Assembly (NCBI RefSeq): GCF_002443255.2
Contig: NW_019211456.1
Location: 558,001 to 622,000 of the forward strand
DNA length: 64,000 bases
Direction: 5' to 3'
DNA from: Varroa destructor
Lineage: Eukaryota; Arthropoda; Arachnida; Mesostigmata; Varroidae
Below the pieces are notes generated by a model that saw only the letters and a program-made list of their open reading frames with translations, did not search any database and was not told the origin of the DNA. Positions within the stretch are counted from its first letter, which is position 1. Each line of letters opens with the position of its first letter. The position numbers and the translations under genes were made by a program. Shown in pieces: positions 11,691-24,804 of the stretch.

Positions 11691-14600
11691 ATGACGTCAG
11701 TCGAAGTGGACCCGCTGTGTCGCGCATTGTACTATTATCGCCAACTCAAGTTCGACAAATGTGTTGAATGCTGTGAGAAAGCTTTCGAGAAGAACCCATG
11801 TGACCAAGCGGCATGGGCTCTCAAAGCCATGGCACTAACAAGGTGCAGTGTTCTTAGACTGAGTAGCTCAGGCATGATAGATGTCATCTTATTTAAGAGT
11901 GCTATGGTGGCCCCGAATAAAAATACTCTATAATAATAAGTTGATTAAATTTTATATACTGTGAAAAACTTCTTTTGGGTTGAACTTTTTAAGCTTATAT
12001 ATGGGCTTACCAGCCGGTAATGCCGACTGTGTACTAATTTCTGCTATATATATATATTGGGTCAGGATACAAATAACCTTTACGAGCGATTATGTTCAAA
12101 CTCGACGCTCATTTGTAATACACGATTTGTTTTCGTTTTAAATATACTGTTGCCTAGTCAATCCGAACACGATTTTTTTCAGAATGGTTCACGTCGATGA
12201 CCTAGAGATCGAGGAAGAGGGTATCGCCGAAATCCTCTTGGATGACAACGCTATCGCACAGGTAGCTCGTCCTGGTACATCCCTCAGGACATCATCTTCT
12301 GCCCAAGGAGCTAACCCATTGATGAGGTAGGCCATGCAACTGAAAGGTATAAGTACCATGGGACACATCATATAATACGTAATTAATAATTGGTTATGAC
12401 CGATGTCAGCTTTGTTCTTATGTGTGCTGTGCTTGTAGACGAGCACAATCTCGAGCTGGCAGACCAACATTAAGATAAATTTTACCGTCAAAGGACGAAT
12501 TTGCAGAACTGAAAATACTTCCGGATCTCTGTAACCCTTTAATCTCAGTATATATACNNNNNNNNNNNNNNNNNNNNNNNNNNNNNNNNNNNNNNNNNNN
12601 NNNNNNNNNNNNNNNNNNNNNNNNNNNNNNNNNNNNNNNNNNNNNNNNNNNNNNNNNTATATATATAATAGTTTTTGTAAGATTTTTAAGCACAGTGATC
12701 CCTAAAGCCGTTGGACTGCGTTCTTAAACGTGCTGCAGACCTATGAGTCAATCAGGTAGGCCAATCACGGGTATGGTCCGGTCAGGAGCCGAAGGGGCCG
12801 TTGGATCAATTGACGCGGCACTCAAAACTGCAAGGACTGCGATGTCCGCTCGTCCAGTTACTTCATCCTCAGGACGATACGTTCGGATGGGCACGGTAAG
12901 AACGAGTTTGCTCAAGAAAAATACAAGATAAATAGTTTGCGCGCAGAAATCGCCGAATTAAGTGCAGTTCGAATGCAGTACGTTTTTTTTCCCTGTTCCT
13001 TTGTTTTACGAACATACAGGATGCGTTAAAGGTGTTCGGGTGGTTTCAACGTCCCCGGAATGAAAAACAGATGCGTATCCTAATTGTGACGTTACAGCAG
13101 CTTAGGGGGCACTACACACGGAAACCAGATGTGTTCCGAAGGACCGCTTGCATAACTCGATATCTTTTGCATAATTTGGAACATCTCTCCATAGGTTAAC
13201 ATCAGTTCCACTAATTACTGCACAAATTTGGTATTTGTTTTTGGAGTTGTTTGATAGACTCTGTCTTTCACGTAGCCTCGCAGGAAAAAATCCAGAACCA
13301 AAAAACAGGACCTGCGCAGCCGCGCGGTCCTGTTTTTTGATTCTCGACCGGCTTGCTAACACAGTTTCGAAAAAGGTTGATTACGTTTTGCGCTGTATGG
13401 TAAATTGTCCTACCTTGTTGAAGCCATAAATTATTTGCATCCAGCGTCCTCCTTTTGGCCCACAGAAAGGTTCGCAGCTTCTCACGACAGAGCTTACTAT
13501 TGATTTCTATCGTGATTTCCTCCTTTCTTTTCAATAATAAACGTCCCATCAAACTTTCACTCCACAGGCTGTACCACATAGTGACTTTTTGTGAGTGAAG
13601 TGGGTGTTCGACAGTTATTGTTGGTTTTCTGGGCTCCAGAGGCGACGGTAATGTTGACTTATATAGCCATCAGCATGGCAGGCTCACCGGAGTCCTACTG
13701 TGATGGACTCTTCATTTCGATAATACGCTTTTACGAAAGACGGACGTTACTCTAAATTGTAGCTTTCCGTCATTGCAGACCATACACGCTGCCGTGCTTT
13801 CCGCTTGGCTAATTGTCAGCCCTTTTCTATTTACCAACAGGGGACAAGAAAGGCGAAATCCTCTGTACGCTCCTAGCGAACCCAATAGCTACACAGATTT
13901 GTGAGACCTTTTTCAACTACTTACTCGAGTATTCAGAACAGCTTAAGGATAGCCTAATTTATATACTGTTGTGCTTCACTTCAGGCGTCGATGTTAAGCG
14001 AAACTGGTGAGCCGTTTATCAACGTGGCTCGCCTCAACATCTCCAAATATAGCCAACAACCTGCTTTGGCTAAAGCTCTTTTCAACTATATATATTATCA
14101 CGAAAATGAGGTTAGTAGCACTTTTAGAATGGGCCTGAGAATCTATCCACAGCAACAATTGATTTTTTTCTTAATAATGGTTGAAATATCCGTAATCGAA
14201 CTTTTGATTGTATTGAAAAGCACCGGTCTTAGTCGAGGATAAGTAACGAACCCATTCAGTTGGTGCTAACACGTTCCATTTGGAATTTCTATGTTCGGAT
14301 CAGTTGAAGCGTTCAAAGTTTCGCGCCACAAAAATTCAGTGAAATACGCTGTTGTAATGCTAATACTTTCTAATTTTTCGAAGGTTCGTCATGGACTCGA
14401 GTTAGCTACTCAGGCCACACAAAACTCGAAGTTCCAGGATTGGTGGTGGAAACTCCAAATGGGCAAATGTTACTATCGGTTATCTATGTTCAGGTATATA
14501 TAGTAGGACTTAACTCATATAGGCGCTGCTGGTACACTTAACAGCAGCAATATATATATTCTTATGCGCATACTGATCTATCTATGGTGACAAAATATCG

Positions 14601-17600
14601 TAATTAAACTACGAACTATTAAATACGTAATTAAACGAACTAAACGGTGGTTGTTGCTGGAAGTAGCAGCGTTCGATGTGAAAATAATGTCAGATATCCT
14701 TCTAGTGAGCTGGAATCAGTAATTCTCATTTTCACTGTAAAATGGTACGCAAGGCATTAAGACTACAACTGATTATTTATCACAGTTGCATCCTTGCTAC
14801 TGTCACATGGGAGGGATTAACAGGGGCATGATGGCTCCCGTCGTACTTACGGTAGTTCCGACGAATCGCGCGATAGGCAACAAGAAGCGCTCTTTAAACA
14901 TACACTGTTGATTCAATTGGTATTATAGGTTGTTGATGATTATCTAATAAACGGGACAGGATTTTCTATATGAAACGCCATTGCCGCTCGCCACGCGGCT
15001 TCTAAAACATCCGAAAAAGAATTCTGTGAGGCAAGCCAGAAGATTCCTAATAGGTTTTAGGTTTAAAGGACAAGCAAATCATCAGGTGATACTACTAATC
15101 CAGTTCGATGTACGGGTGCTATAAAAATTATTTCTGGATCGAAGAAGAAATAATTTGAAAGTGAATAGCAAGTTCCGATTGGAAGCTGTAATCGCATATA
15201 GATATATATACAAACATGTAAATAATTTGATTAAAAAATCCGCTTTATTTAAATACAGTTTTAGAAACAAAAACTAATTTAGGTGTCGTGCCGTGTATTT
15301 TTATTACTGTTTAAAATAGCTAATTAGGACGTTTTGTTGATGTATAGTGTGCTAAAATTGATAGCCCTGTGCAAGACACAATGCCATAAGAATAAATGCT
15401 TTGCGCAGGATAATTTAGCATATTCAAGGTAAGCCTTGCAACGTATGTTCAGAATCTTCGCCTTAAAATGACTTGATCTTCTCGTCTAATTTAGGCAGCT
15501 GTTCTTCCGATCCAAGTAGCTATCTAGGTATTTACCCTCCAACATTTATTAAAGTAGTTGTCCAGGCTTCACGTAGATTGCGCATATAGTAGGAGATCAG
15601 GTGTTTTCATGTTTCTTCGAGCTATTAGCTGATCCGATAAGTTTGCATTGGAGCTTTACTTAACATTAAATTAAAACAATTTTTTGTCTGCTTCAGTCAG
15701 TGAAGTATTAGCCACTATCGGCGATAAACTTAACTCATGTTTCAAGTACCTTTTAAATTTAATTTTTACAAAAGTTAGTGTTTTTAAGTGCGGTAAACTA
15801 GTCTATATGTTTTTTACACCTTACAAAGATTTCCAAAAACAAAATTTACAAAAGTTTCCGCATCAAAGGGGTTATGCAAGCACCACAAAAGATGATAATG
15901 GCAAGGAGCTAGCCCGAACTTACAGACTGAAAAAATATCGAAAATAAACACCTATACACATGACCTCCTGTTTATCGCGTGCTGTTCGGATTCATTGCCT
16001 TAATGACTTTAAATAATTCTTAACTTAAGTAACGATTTTGCTGTTTAAGGAAAGCTCATAGAAGAATACCTTTTTCCAATCCCACTAAATGCACAGCTTT
16101 GCCTTCGTTGAACAGGTCTTGACCATGATTTGCTCAAATACATAATTCATATTTTGTCACTCGCGACTACCCTTGTAGTAAAAAATGTTTTGAAAAAATG
16201 TTCCGCCTACGGTCTCCCAGTTAGTGATCCTGAGGAACCTAAAACGTCTGCTCGATTAACTAGGTTTGCAAATGCTAGATTAATAACTAAATTGGTAGAT
16301 ATCTTTAAACGGTCGATTTGAATGTTCCTGCGTTTTCTGCTATCTGTTGAAGGCTTATCAATGGGTTCTAATTGAATACATAAGAATTTCAGCGTTTTAC
16401 TAGTTAAGGGCCGACCTGCGTATGCGTTATGTTCGATCCTGCAATTACCACTTCGAAAACGAGCGAACAACTTCTAGTTCATGCAGTGTTGAATTTACGT
16501 AGTTCACGATTTTTTCCGCAAGTTTGGACCGCATTTAGCTCTTTCCAGAAACAAAATCCTAAAACCTACCTTAAACACACCCTTGAAATCCTTATTTTGG
16601 GATATTATGTAATTTAACTGAAACATGCTATTGACTCGACCAACTCGGATGACATCCCTGTAAGGATAGTGAACGACGAAACGCTTTTTTCATCCCGTTT
16701 TGTTTGTGGCACCAAGATGTAAACCGATTCAAAGTTCAATACGAATTTGGAGACCCAGTGGAATATCGCGTTAATTTTTTGTGGACCGGCTTTATATTTC
16801 AGATCACATTTATCATGATCCGTAGGTACGATATATAAAGGTTTCAAAGAACCACAAATGGAGAACTGTCACGGAACGGCAATATGTATCAACAAAGAAA
16901 CGATTGCCAAACGGTGACTGAAAGACAATTTAAAACAACTTTTTTTTTTATTTTTTTTTTTTTATTTTTAAAAAGATATCTATTTTCGATTGCTGTGAGT
17001 AGTCCATAGTATGGTCGTCAAATACGCACATTGTGTCTAGTATAGTAGGTCGGGTACAAGACAAAAACTAGCTTTATCTGCCCAATGGTGGATGACTTTC
17101 TCGCTTGAAATACCAACCGAATATAATATACTTGGTCGTCTCATTTATCAACCACCAGGATATTTTTCTTTGAGTTGCTTTATGACAGACAATCCCTTTG
17201 TTTCCACCACAAGATTGATGTAGAGTGATCTAACGTTATGTTGTCACTGGAGAGCCAGCCAATATACAGGACCCCAAAACAGAACTTCTGCAAAAAATAA
17301 CTTCTGGCTGTTTACAATCAACGTTTGGATTACACTGATAAGTGGCTATTCAAAAGCGAAAATTATTTCGGAATTGCGATATGAGAATAAACTATGTGCT
17401 ATTTTATAGGCTCTCCGATTTAGTAAGCAATTACCGATGAAACCTGTTTAGCTCTTATTTGGGCGCCGGATCTACCCTCTAATGCCAAATTAGGCCGGCG
17501 TCCATAAAGAAATAATCGGTTTAATTGGAATCGACGTGCAGAATAGCACAAACCAGATCGTAGGGTAATGATAGCGAGCGTGAAAAGGACTAGTCAGAAG

Positions 17601-20600
17601 GACCAATAACCGAGATTTACTGTCAAAGAAGAGACCAAAATGATCTACCTACCGATATTTCTAGCTTCCTAGCTACATATCAAAATGATGGAAACGATTA
17701 GCATCAGATGATGACGATTACAGAAGTCCTCGCATAATCTATAACATAATTAACCAAATGTACGAATATTAAGGCTCTATGAATCGTCAATGTTCTGTGC
17801 TGTATCTGAAAATGCAAATTTTCACAAATTAAATAAATGAGAGTTGTAAAACAGTGAATAGTAACGACCGTTTTAACAAAATAATAACTACCACAGTATT
17901 GAAAGAACGGTCATTGTGAAGCTTATCAAGTACATTGTGGTTTGACTCACTTGTATGTGTAGCAAATGGTGGAGGACGCAGCAAACTGATACTACATGTC
18001 GGTTTGGCACACGTTTCTTACTTGTAGATTTAACATAAAAAATTAGCTTATTTTTTGAATCTATCATTTCAATTTCTATGCCAGTTTCTATGATCCTGTT
18101 CACACGCATCTGTACGACGCAACTTAAGCCTATATTTCCAGCTCTACTCAATACATTCAAAAGAATGTTTCCTGCTTCTATAACCTGTGATATATGAACT
18201 CTTACCACCCATTTGGCGAGCAAGCGCGTTGCCTAACCTATGGTAAAATTTTTAATGTAAAATTTAATATATCACCCTTCAGCATCGATCCTCGTAACCT
18301 GTACCGATATTGTTGTCAGCTTAGCGGTTTTTAGACAAACCAAGCCTGCACGTCTTATGAAACTTATGAATGTTGTCTGAGTTAAAGCCGATTACAAGAT
18401 CGACATAGAGTGTTAACTCTATCATGCCGTCTGAATGACTCTTAGCCCCCTCCAGATACCATCCTTAATTATGGCAGCTTCATTGTATTACAAAACCTAA
18501 TCAGAACATTAACAAATAAAAGCGCAATACACCTAGCAGAAAAACGTTCTACCCTTAACATTTTGACAAGCTTTGTCATGAATAGTACTTTTAGATGAAA
18601 AAAGAATACATAAGAAATCAATGATTTTTATAGCAAAAGCTTCATTTAACAACCGTGTGTTTGGTTACCGTCAATTTTAATGATGCTACTCCAAATCTCC
18701 GATCAGGCAGTGGCGGGCGGCTAGAGTCACAAGGCCTGGTGGATCGCGTATTCGTCTGCTAATTTTTCGGATACATTGTGGTCTAGGTTCCAATGCGGGC
18801 ATAGACATCCTTTGTTACTTACTGAGATCCAGCTGTACGACGTCTAAAAGTGACTCACATGAGAATGCTAAACTTCTACGAAATGCCGTATAACAATATG
18901 AACATGACATGCCAGGTGTATGTCGAACGTCATTTATCAACGATGATTTGCGCGAGCTTTATTCCATCACAAACATTTTTTATAACGAAAATTTGACCTA
19001 TGTATAGTTATACTGAGATATTGCTGGATATTGGATGATGATCTTTATACAGTGACTTATTTTATAAAACCATTGAATAAACTGGAAAATATTAGATGCT
19101 TTATCTCAGTAGGTTTTTTCTTAAGACCACCAATAGCTTTGAAAGCACGACACACTCTAGCGAATAAATAGCGTATTACTTATTTTGACGCATCCCATAT
19201 TGTTTTTATAAATAACCTTATATTATGATTATTTTTATTACAATTTTTAATACTTGTAAACACGATTTGCCTTTGATGCTTGTATGATGGGACTTCACAA
19301 TACAATTAAACGATTTCTTGTAAGTATACAATAAGAGCTGGAAGAGATTGCCTCACGGCTTAATAATTCTCGCTGGACTGCATAAAATTGAGCTTTTTAC
19401 GTTTGTTCACTGCTACTGCGTAACTTGAACTGCATAAAATTGGTTTAAACGGTGTTGATTAAATTTGTCGAACGGTAAGCTGTCGTGTCAGCGTGCCGAC
19501 AATTTAACAAGAAGACGCTTCTCGCAGTAACTTAAGAGAATTGTATTCACTCTAATCCTTTAAAATATCGACCTAAAGCTCAAAACGTTCTTCTTCTAGC
19601 TGATTTCTTACTTCTTTACTAGTTTTTGTGTAATATATCCTGTCTGTATACTACTACGTTAACTCAGGTGTATGTGTATGATAGAATATGATGATGAAAG
19701 CTAGACAGATACGTCCAAAAAGAACTGATGTTCGGCAAGGTCAGTTGTTTTTGGACGTCGAACACTTGATACATCTATGACACTTCGACTAGAGGACATC
19801 CCAGATAAATAGGCAGCGCAGGAGCTCGAACAAATTTGAAAGAGGGACGTTGCATTTCAGCGTAATCATCACCGAAGGCAAATTTGGCTACACTCCGAAG
19901 TGCCATTATACGTTAGCACGAAAACAGGTCTCTTAAACTTTCTATAGGTAGAATACACGTCTTCGAATTGTAATTTTTATAATTCATTAACTCATGGAAT
20001 CAATCACCAAAAACGGATTCACCGCAAAAGTGTGCAGTTATTTATTTAAAAATAGTAAACCCCGGGTAAATGGCAAAAAAAAAAACTAGCTAATTGCATT
20101 CATTAATTCAAACGTAATTTGACATCCAATATACCAGTGTCTTGTTAAATGCTTTGAAAATTATTTTCTAAAAAATGGAACACTTCGAATTGTGATTACC
20201 TAAGAACCGACTATATGACGGTGGCTTAGCGGGGACTTTCGAAACATTCAAGCAACGTAAAAACTGTATACGTTTATGCAGCGTAAACCATCAGAATTGA
20301 AAAAACTTTTAACTTAAAACTCGCTTTATGTATAGGTCCTAAGACGACAGCTGTACGTTCTAAAGACCACCGATTCCTTCGAAAACAACAACAAATGAAA
20401 TTGTCTAAAAGCAAATCCAAAGGACTGACTATTGGAGAGCCGCTATTGCGGAAAATAGGTTGCCCTTCACTAGACGGCTCGTAGGACACTTAAGGAAAAG
20501 CTCTGCAAGTTCAAACAATTTAGATTAAGGAAATGAATAAGAGCATTGGAACCATCTGAAAGAGGCCTAATTCACAATTTTCATAAAAAATGCTCGAAAT

Positions 20601-23600
20601 AAAGCGAGTGCTGCAAATTGTACCGTCATAAAACACTTAAAATTCGTCAGAATTTTTGTTTTGAACCTCTTTTCATTCACGGCACTCTTTATTTTATTTA
20701 TTTATTAGATCGAATATTCAAATGTTCACCTAAATTTCAGCATTCGGTAACATTTGTGAGTTAAAACATAATAATAATAATAATAAACTACTAAAGTCAT
20801 TTCATTATTCGCTGACATCATTCCTCAAGAATACATGCATCGCAATACTACAGGCACATTTTATGCTCATAGGCAGTAAATGACTGCGATAGTTAATACA
20901 AGCTTTGTTTCTGTTCTATTAACTGGGTCCCTGTATCGTATTGAAACGGAGTGTATCAAACTAGTAGAAAGGTACCTTGGTCGTCCTTGTAGTATAAGGT
21001 CTAGCGCTATTCATGGCTATAAAGCTGATTTGTGTAAGGATGATTAGCAGGCATTCTTCTAATCACAGGATCGTGCGCCAAGTAAGGGCGCAGTTGACAC
21101 ACAGTAAAATGTCCCGTAGTTACGATGCATGCGTTTCGCTTCATGCTGAAAGTCGTAGGAAGACTATCATATAGTCTTGACCAGGCTGAGAGGCGTAGCA
21201 TAGACGTTTACTTGCCTTTTATTATGTCGCACGTAGGTTTTCATTTCAATATGTGGACGATTTTAAATAGAACCATATTATAATTGCTGTCTCCTGGTCC
21301 ATTATACCGTACTTTGGGTTTGTCGTAGTTTGATGTACGCGCAGATATTCAATTATCAATTGAATATCTGAAGGTACTTTTTCTTATACTACTTATAGGT
21401 ACTTTTCCAAAGAACGCCTACCTATGCGTGTAATGCATGCAACCTATGCGTTATATATTGTTGACACTCGAAATGGAAAAGCACCTCATCTAATTTACAT
21501 TTACTCATTCAGTCATATATTTCGTATTCTAAACAGGGATGCCGAAAAACAGTTTCGTTGTGCAAATACACAGCAGCCCATGGTTGAAACAGCATTGTGG
21601 CTCGGTAAACTCTTCATACGCCTGGATCAGCCTTTGGCAGCGCTTGAACTTTACAGGTAGATTCTACACAAATTCGGGGATTTATAATGGTTTTTCAACA
21701 GAGCATACAGTACACATAGTAAAGAGTAACAAAAACTCTCACAAATAAAGGAGCTCATCCCGAGAACGATTAGTGTACATTTTTGTTTAGTTAATACTTC
21801 TGCAAATTGCGGTCCTTGCTAATGATCTATCTGTATGTTCTGGTATTACAGAACATCCCTTGAGATCTTCCCAAATGACACCTTCTTACTAACAGCTACC
21901 GCCCGCATCCATGAAGGTCTCAACGACTTGAGTGCATCAGTTAAATTTTACAAGGATGTTCTCAGGTTGGTATGATAGAAAAGAAAAGATCATCTGACAC
22001 CAAATTAATTTGCAGTTATACTTCGCCAGCCGCTACTGAAAACCTTTGTAGTTAACACTTACGAGAATGAGTTATAGCTAGAGGGAAGTAGTTATGAAAA
22101 TGAAAACACATTCAACTTGAACTTATAATATACATTTTATTCCGCTGTAGAATAGTAGGAGGCAGTCAAAGCGCAGTTTACACCATTGGCGAGCATAACA
22201 GCTTATATCTGAAAGTAAATAACATAATAATGCGGCGGTACCTTTACCACATTGCCTATTGTTTCTAGTTACGACTCAGTATCGGTCGAAGCGATTGCCA
22301 GTATCGCTACGAATCATTTTTACTCAGATCAGCCGGAAGTGGGATTACGTTTTTACAGAAGGCTTCTTCAGATGGGGTTGCACACGGCCGAGGTAAGATC
22401 TAATAATAATAGATCAATGGTTAAACGTCGTCACATGCAGAAAGAGGCCAACCATGTTGGATAATGCCTAAAGATCGTACCGGACGCAAAGACTCAAAAC
22501 GTTTATTTTAGCAAACATTTTTCAGTTGAAGAAATTGATCTTAACACAACAGGACAACACAAGAATGTCTGCCCAAAATCTTGTTAAATAATTTACTGTT
22601 ACCATAGATTTTCTCTGTCACTTTTTTTTGGCTAGGAAAATTGGTAAACACTCATAGGGACACGAAAGCGTTTCAGTAAAACTAAACATAGACATGCGCT
22701 TTATTGTTAGCTCAATACTAGACAGGTACCGCCACATTCTATCAAAAGCACTGCAGATGAAAAAGAACAAGGTATAGATTTTTCATAGATTAGATAAAAA
22801 ATAAAATAGAATAGGTGCACGCACGCGTGACGCCATCTTTGCGTTATTTGCGTTTATATATATATATATATATATATATTTGCGTTACTAGTCAGTCTAT
22901 TGAACTTTTCTTTTGCCAGCTCTATTAATCTACGTCCGCTTAATCTCAATTCTAAGACACACAACGTTTAGCATCACTGATACTTGCAAACTATCAAAAA
23001 CTCCAGTATTTACTCCAACGTTTTAACATGAATAGCATTCCCCCCCCCCCCCCCATAAGCATGTGAAGCGTGGTTACTGAAAATGAACTAGCTAACGATT
23101 AAGTGCACAGCTTTTGTACTTCCCAAGTTATGCAAAAAATTAATAATTTAAAAATAATTCCATCGCAAATATAATGTATTCATCTTGAATAACATCTACT
23201 TTCTCCGAAGTCCTCTTTACCATAGAGTTCTCTCGATAGACTAAGTAAAGTTATAAAAAAAATATTTAAATCACCCAGTCCTTTTTTAGATTGGCGGACC
23301 TAAAAACACACAGGCTTATCCAACCTAATATGGCAGAAAGTTTTATGCAGTCTTTTATGATGTACGTGATAATTCGCTTGATTTAATGTACTATCTTCCA
23401 GTTTCTATAATTTATGTACCTGACCTACACGAATCTACTTTTTTAGTTATTTGTCCATCATACAATATCTATATTGCAGCATCTAATTAATGCGCGCTTG
23501 TGATGTGGGCAACAGGTATACAACAATATCGCATTATGCTGTTTTTATGCCCAACAATTCGACCTGTCAATCACCTGTGTCGAGAGAGCGCTTCAACTAT

Positions 23601-24631
23601 CCCGGAACGACGGAACAACAGCCGAAGTCTGGTACAACATGTCACATATCGCCATCGTACGTTGCAAGACCAACATCAGCGTCGACCGGTTACATTTTGT
23701 CGCAAGGCATACTAATAATTTGTACTTAGCATATTTATAACTGCACCCACCCGAGTTAGGACTGATCAAAAATAGAATAAATTAATTTTCCATATACTGT
23801 ACTTTATCTATACGCGCAAATTATTCTATTTTTGCAGCTACCTATCTGACCAACGACGTTCGGAAACATATGTAGCCAAAAAGCAGGGACCAGCCGGTCG
23901 GCAATTCAGATGTGACTTTTTCCTTGGTTCCAGAACTCGGGTGATAAAAATCTTGCTATCCAATGCTTGCGACTTGCAATCGCGCATAATAACGATCATG
24001 CAGAGAGCCATAACAATCTCGGGGTGCTCCTTTCGGACCAGGCGCGGATCCACTTCGACGCTTCAGAGCGGCTTGCCAAACACCTCTTTGAGCCCCGCTA
24101 CAACCTCGCTTTGCTTTCATATATGGTTAGTTTCGCCGATTAGTAATGCTCTAGTACTGTGTTGAAAATCAGTCAATTTGTAAATTTGTAAGCATGAATT
24201 TAATTCCATGCCTCTTTACTGGTGTAAAGCAGTTCCCACAGTTGTATGCCGTGACTTGTTTTCAACTGCAATAAGCCTGAACGTGTCACTGATGTGCATT
24301 GATGCCACGTAGCTATCAATAAGGCTCCTATGTGAACTTTACCTATGAAGGATCTCCTGTTGAATAGGAATTTCAAACAGAATATATGGGCATATTTTTT
24401 TCTTTTATCCCATCGTACGCAAAACCCAACGCTTTTTTTTAATTAATATTTTCCGTTTTCTTATTGGCTTGGAATAACAGTTAGCTACTTGTCTGCTTGC
24501 GTCGTGTTATGTAGGTGGGAGACTGTTTAGGCGCTTACAACTATTCAAAAATGGCTTTGGAAGTATTTCCAAGTCACGTTGACAGCAAGATCATCCTTGA
24601 GAAAGTGCATAGGGACCTAGTATCTCTATAA
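11691..24631 (+). CDS. TTC8: Tetratricopeptide repeat protein 8 (BBS8), complete, 11 exons
   Basis: BBS8 is a TPR subunit of the BBSome, the coat that carries membrane proteins into and out of cilia. In arthropods this acts mainly in ciliated sensory neurons. Exons, all with GT-AG borders and matching phase: 11691-11842, 12183-12326, 12739-12895, 13985-14110, 14384-14493, 21537-21656, 21852-21965, 22269-22392, 23516-23656, 23934-24125, 24515-24631 (TAA). The sum is 1497 nt, 498 residues, close to vertebrate TTC8. Near residue 80 the conserved ILLDDNAIAQVARPGTS occurs, then SGRPITGM and ARPVTSSSGRYVRMGT (about 105-150), the BBS8-specific linker. TPRs follow: DWWWKLQMGKCYYRL, then EAIASIATNHFYSDQPEVGL, LCCFYAQQFDLS, AEVWYNMSHIAI and ESHNNLGVL. 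The ATG is the first in frame and starts a family-like N-terminus (CRALYYYRQLKFDKC). Intron 5 spans about 7 kb (14494-21536). Intron 2 contains a 100-N gap that does not touch coding sequence. Confidence 0.95.
12558..12657. other. Assembly gap (100 N)
   Basis: Exactly 100 N inside TTC8 intron 2, bordered on both sides by TA repeats (tatatac before, tatatatata after). The missing part is probably a TA microsatellite, and its true length is unknown. Confidence 0.98.
13300..13338. repeat. Perfect 13-bp inverted repeat in TTC8 intron 3
   Basis: Bases 13300-13312 (aaaaaacaggacc) and 13326-13338 (ggtcctgtttttt) pair perfectly around a 13-base GC-rich spacer. It looks like a bacterial-type terminator hairpin but sits in a eukaryotic intron. 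A transposon tip or structured intronic RNA is more likely. Confidence 0.85.
15985..16470 (-). mobile_element. Decayed mariner transposase fragment in TTC8 intron 5
   Basis: On the minus strand, FARFRSGN then AGRPLTS (about 16470-16400) reproduce the mariner spacing RF-13 residues-GRP between the two helix-turn-helix parts. A frameshift leads to LISLQQIAENAGTFKSTV (about 16350-16295), the second HTH helix pair. Further on, KAKLCI, a stop in place of Trp, then WDWKKVFFYELS (about 16108-16050) matches the segment VMLCIWWDxKGVxYYELL, and KSLRQ follows. The gene is interrupted by stops and frameshifts. Terminal repeats were not identified. An exact relationship to the two plus-strand mariners cannot be judged from this part. 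Confidence 0.68.
16940..16969. repeat. Poly(T) tract
   Basis: Nearly pure T run interrupted by single A residues, in TTC8 intron 5. It could be the reverse of a retroelement poly(A) tail, but no element is recognisable next to it. Confidence 0.8.
20769..20786. repeat. (AAT)n microsatellite
   Basis: Six or so AAT units in the long TTC8 intron 5. A related ATT-rich tract with interruptions lies at about 31842-31872. Confidence 0.9.
23040..23054. repeat. Poly(C) run
   Basis: Fifteen consecutive C in TTC8 intron 8. The length may be unreliable in the assembly. Confidence 0.9.
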
Positions 24632-24798
24632 GAACGCTAATCCATTGAGAAGAATCTGCCAAGTCCAGGAATCTTCTATTTGCAAGCTCGTTGCCAGACA
24701 TCGCTAAAAAAGCACAACAAATACTATCTGATTATTTAATATATGATCCATTATTTGATATGGCATATCGTCAGCCATCGTGCGATAATAGAATGTTA

Positions 24799-24804
24799 AA
24801 TAAA
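24799..24804 (+). terminator. Probable TTC8 polyadenylation signal
   Basis: AATAAA about 170 bp after the TAA of TTC8, followed by a T/G-containing stretch. No cleavage evidence is available from sequence alone. Confidence 0.5.
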
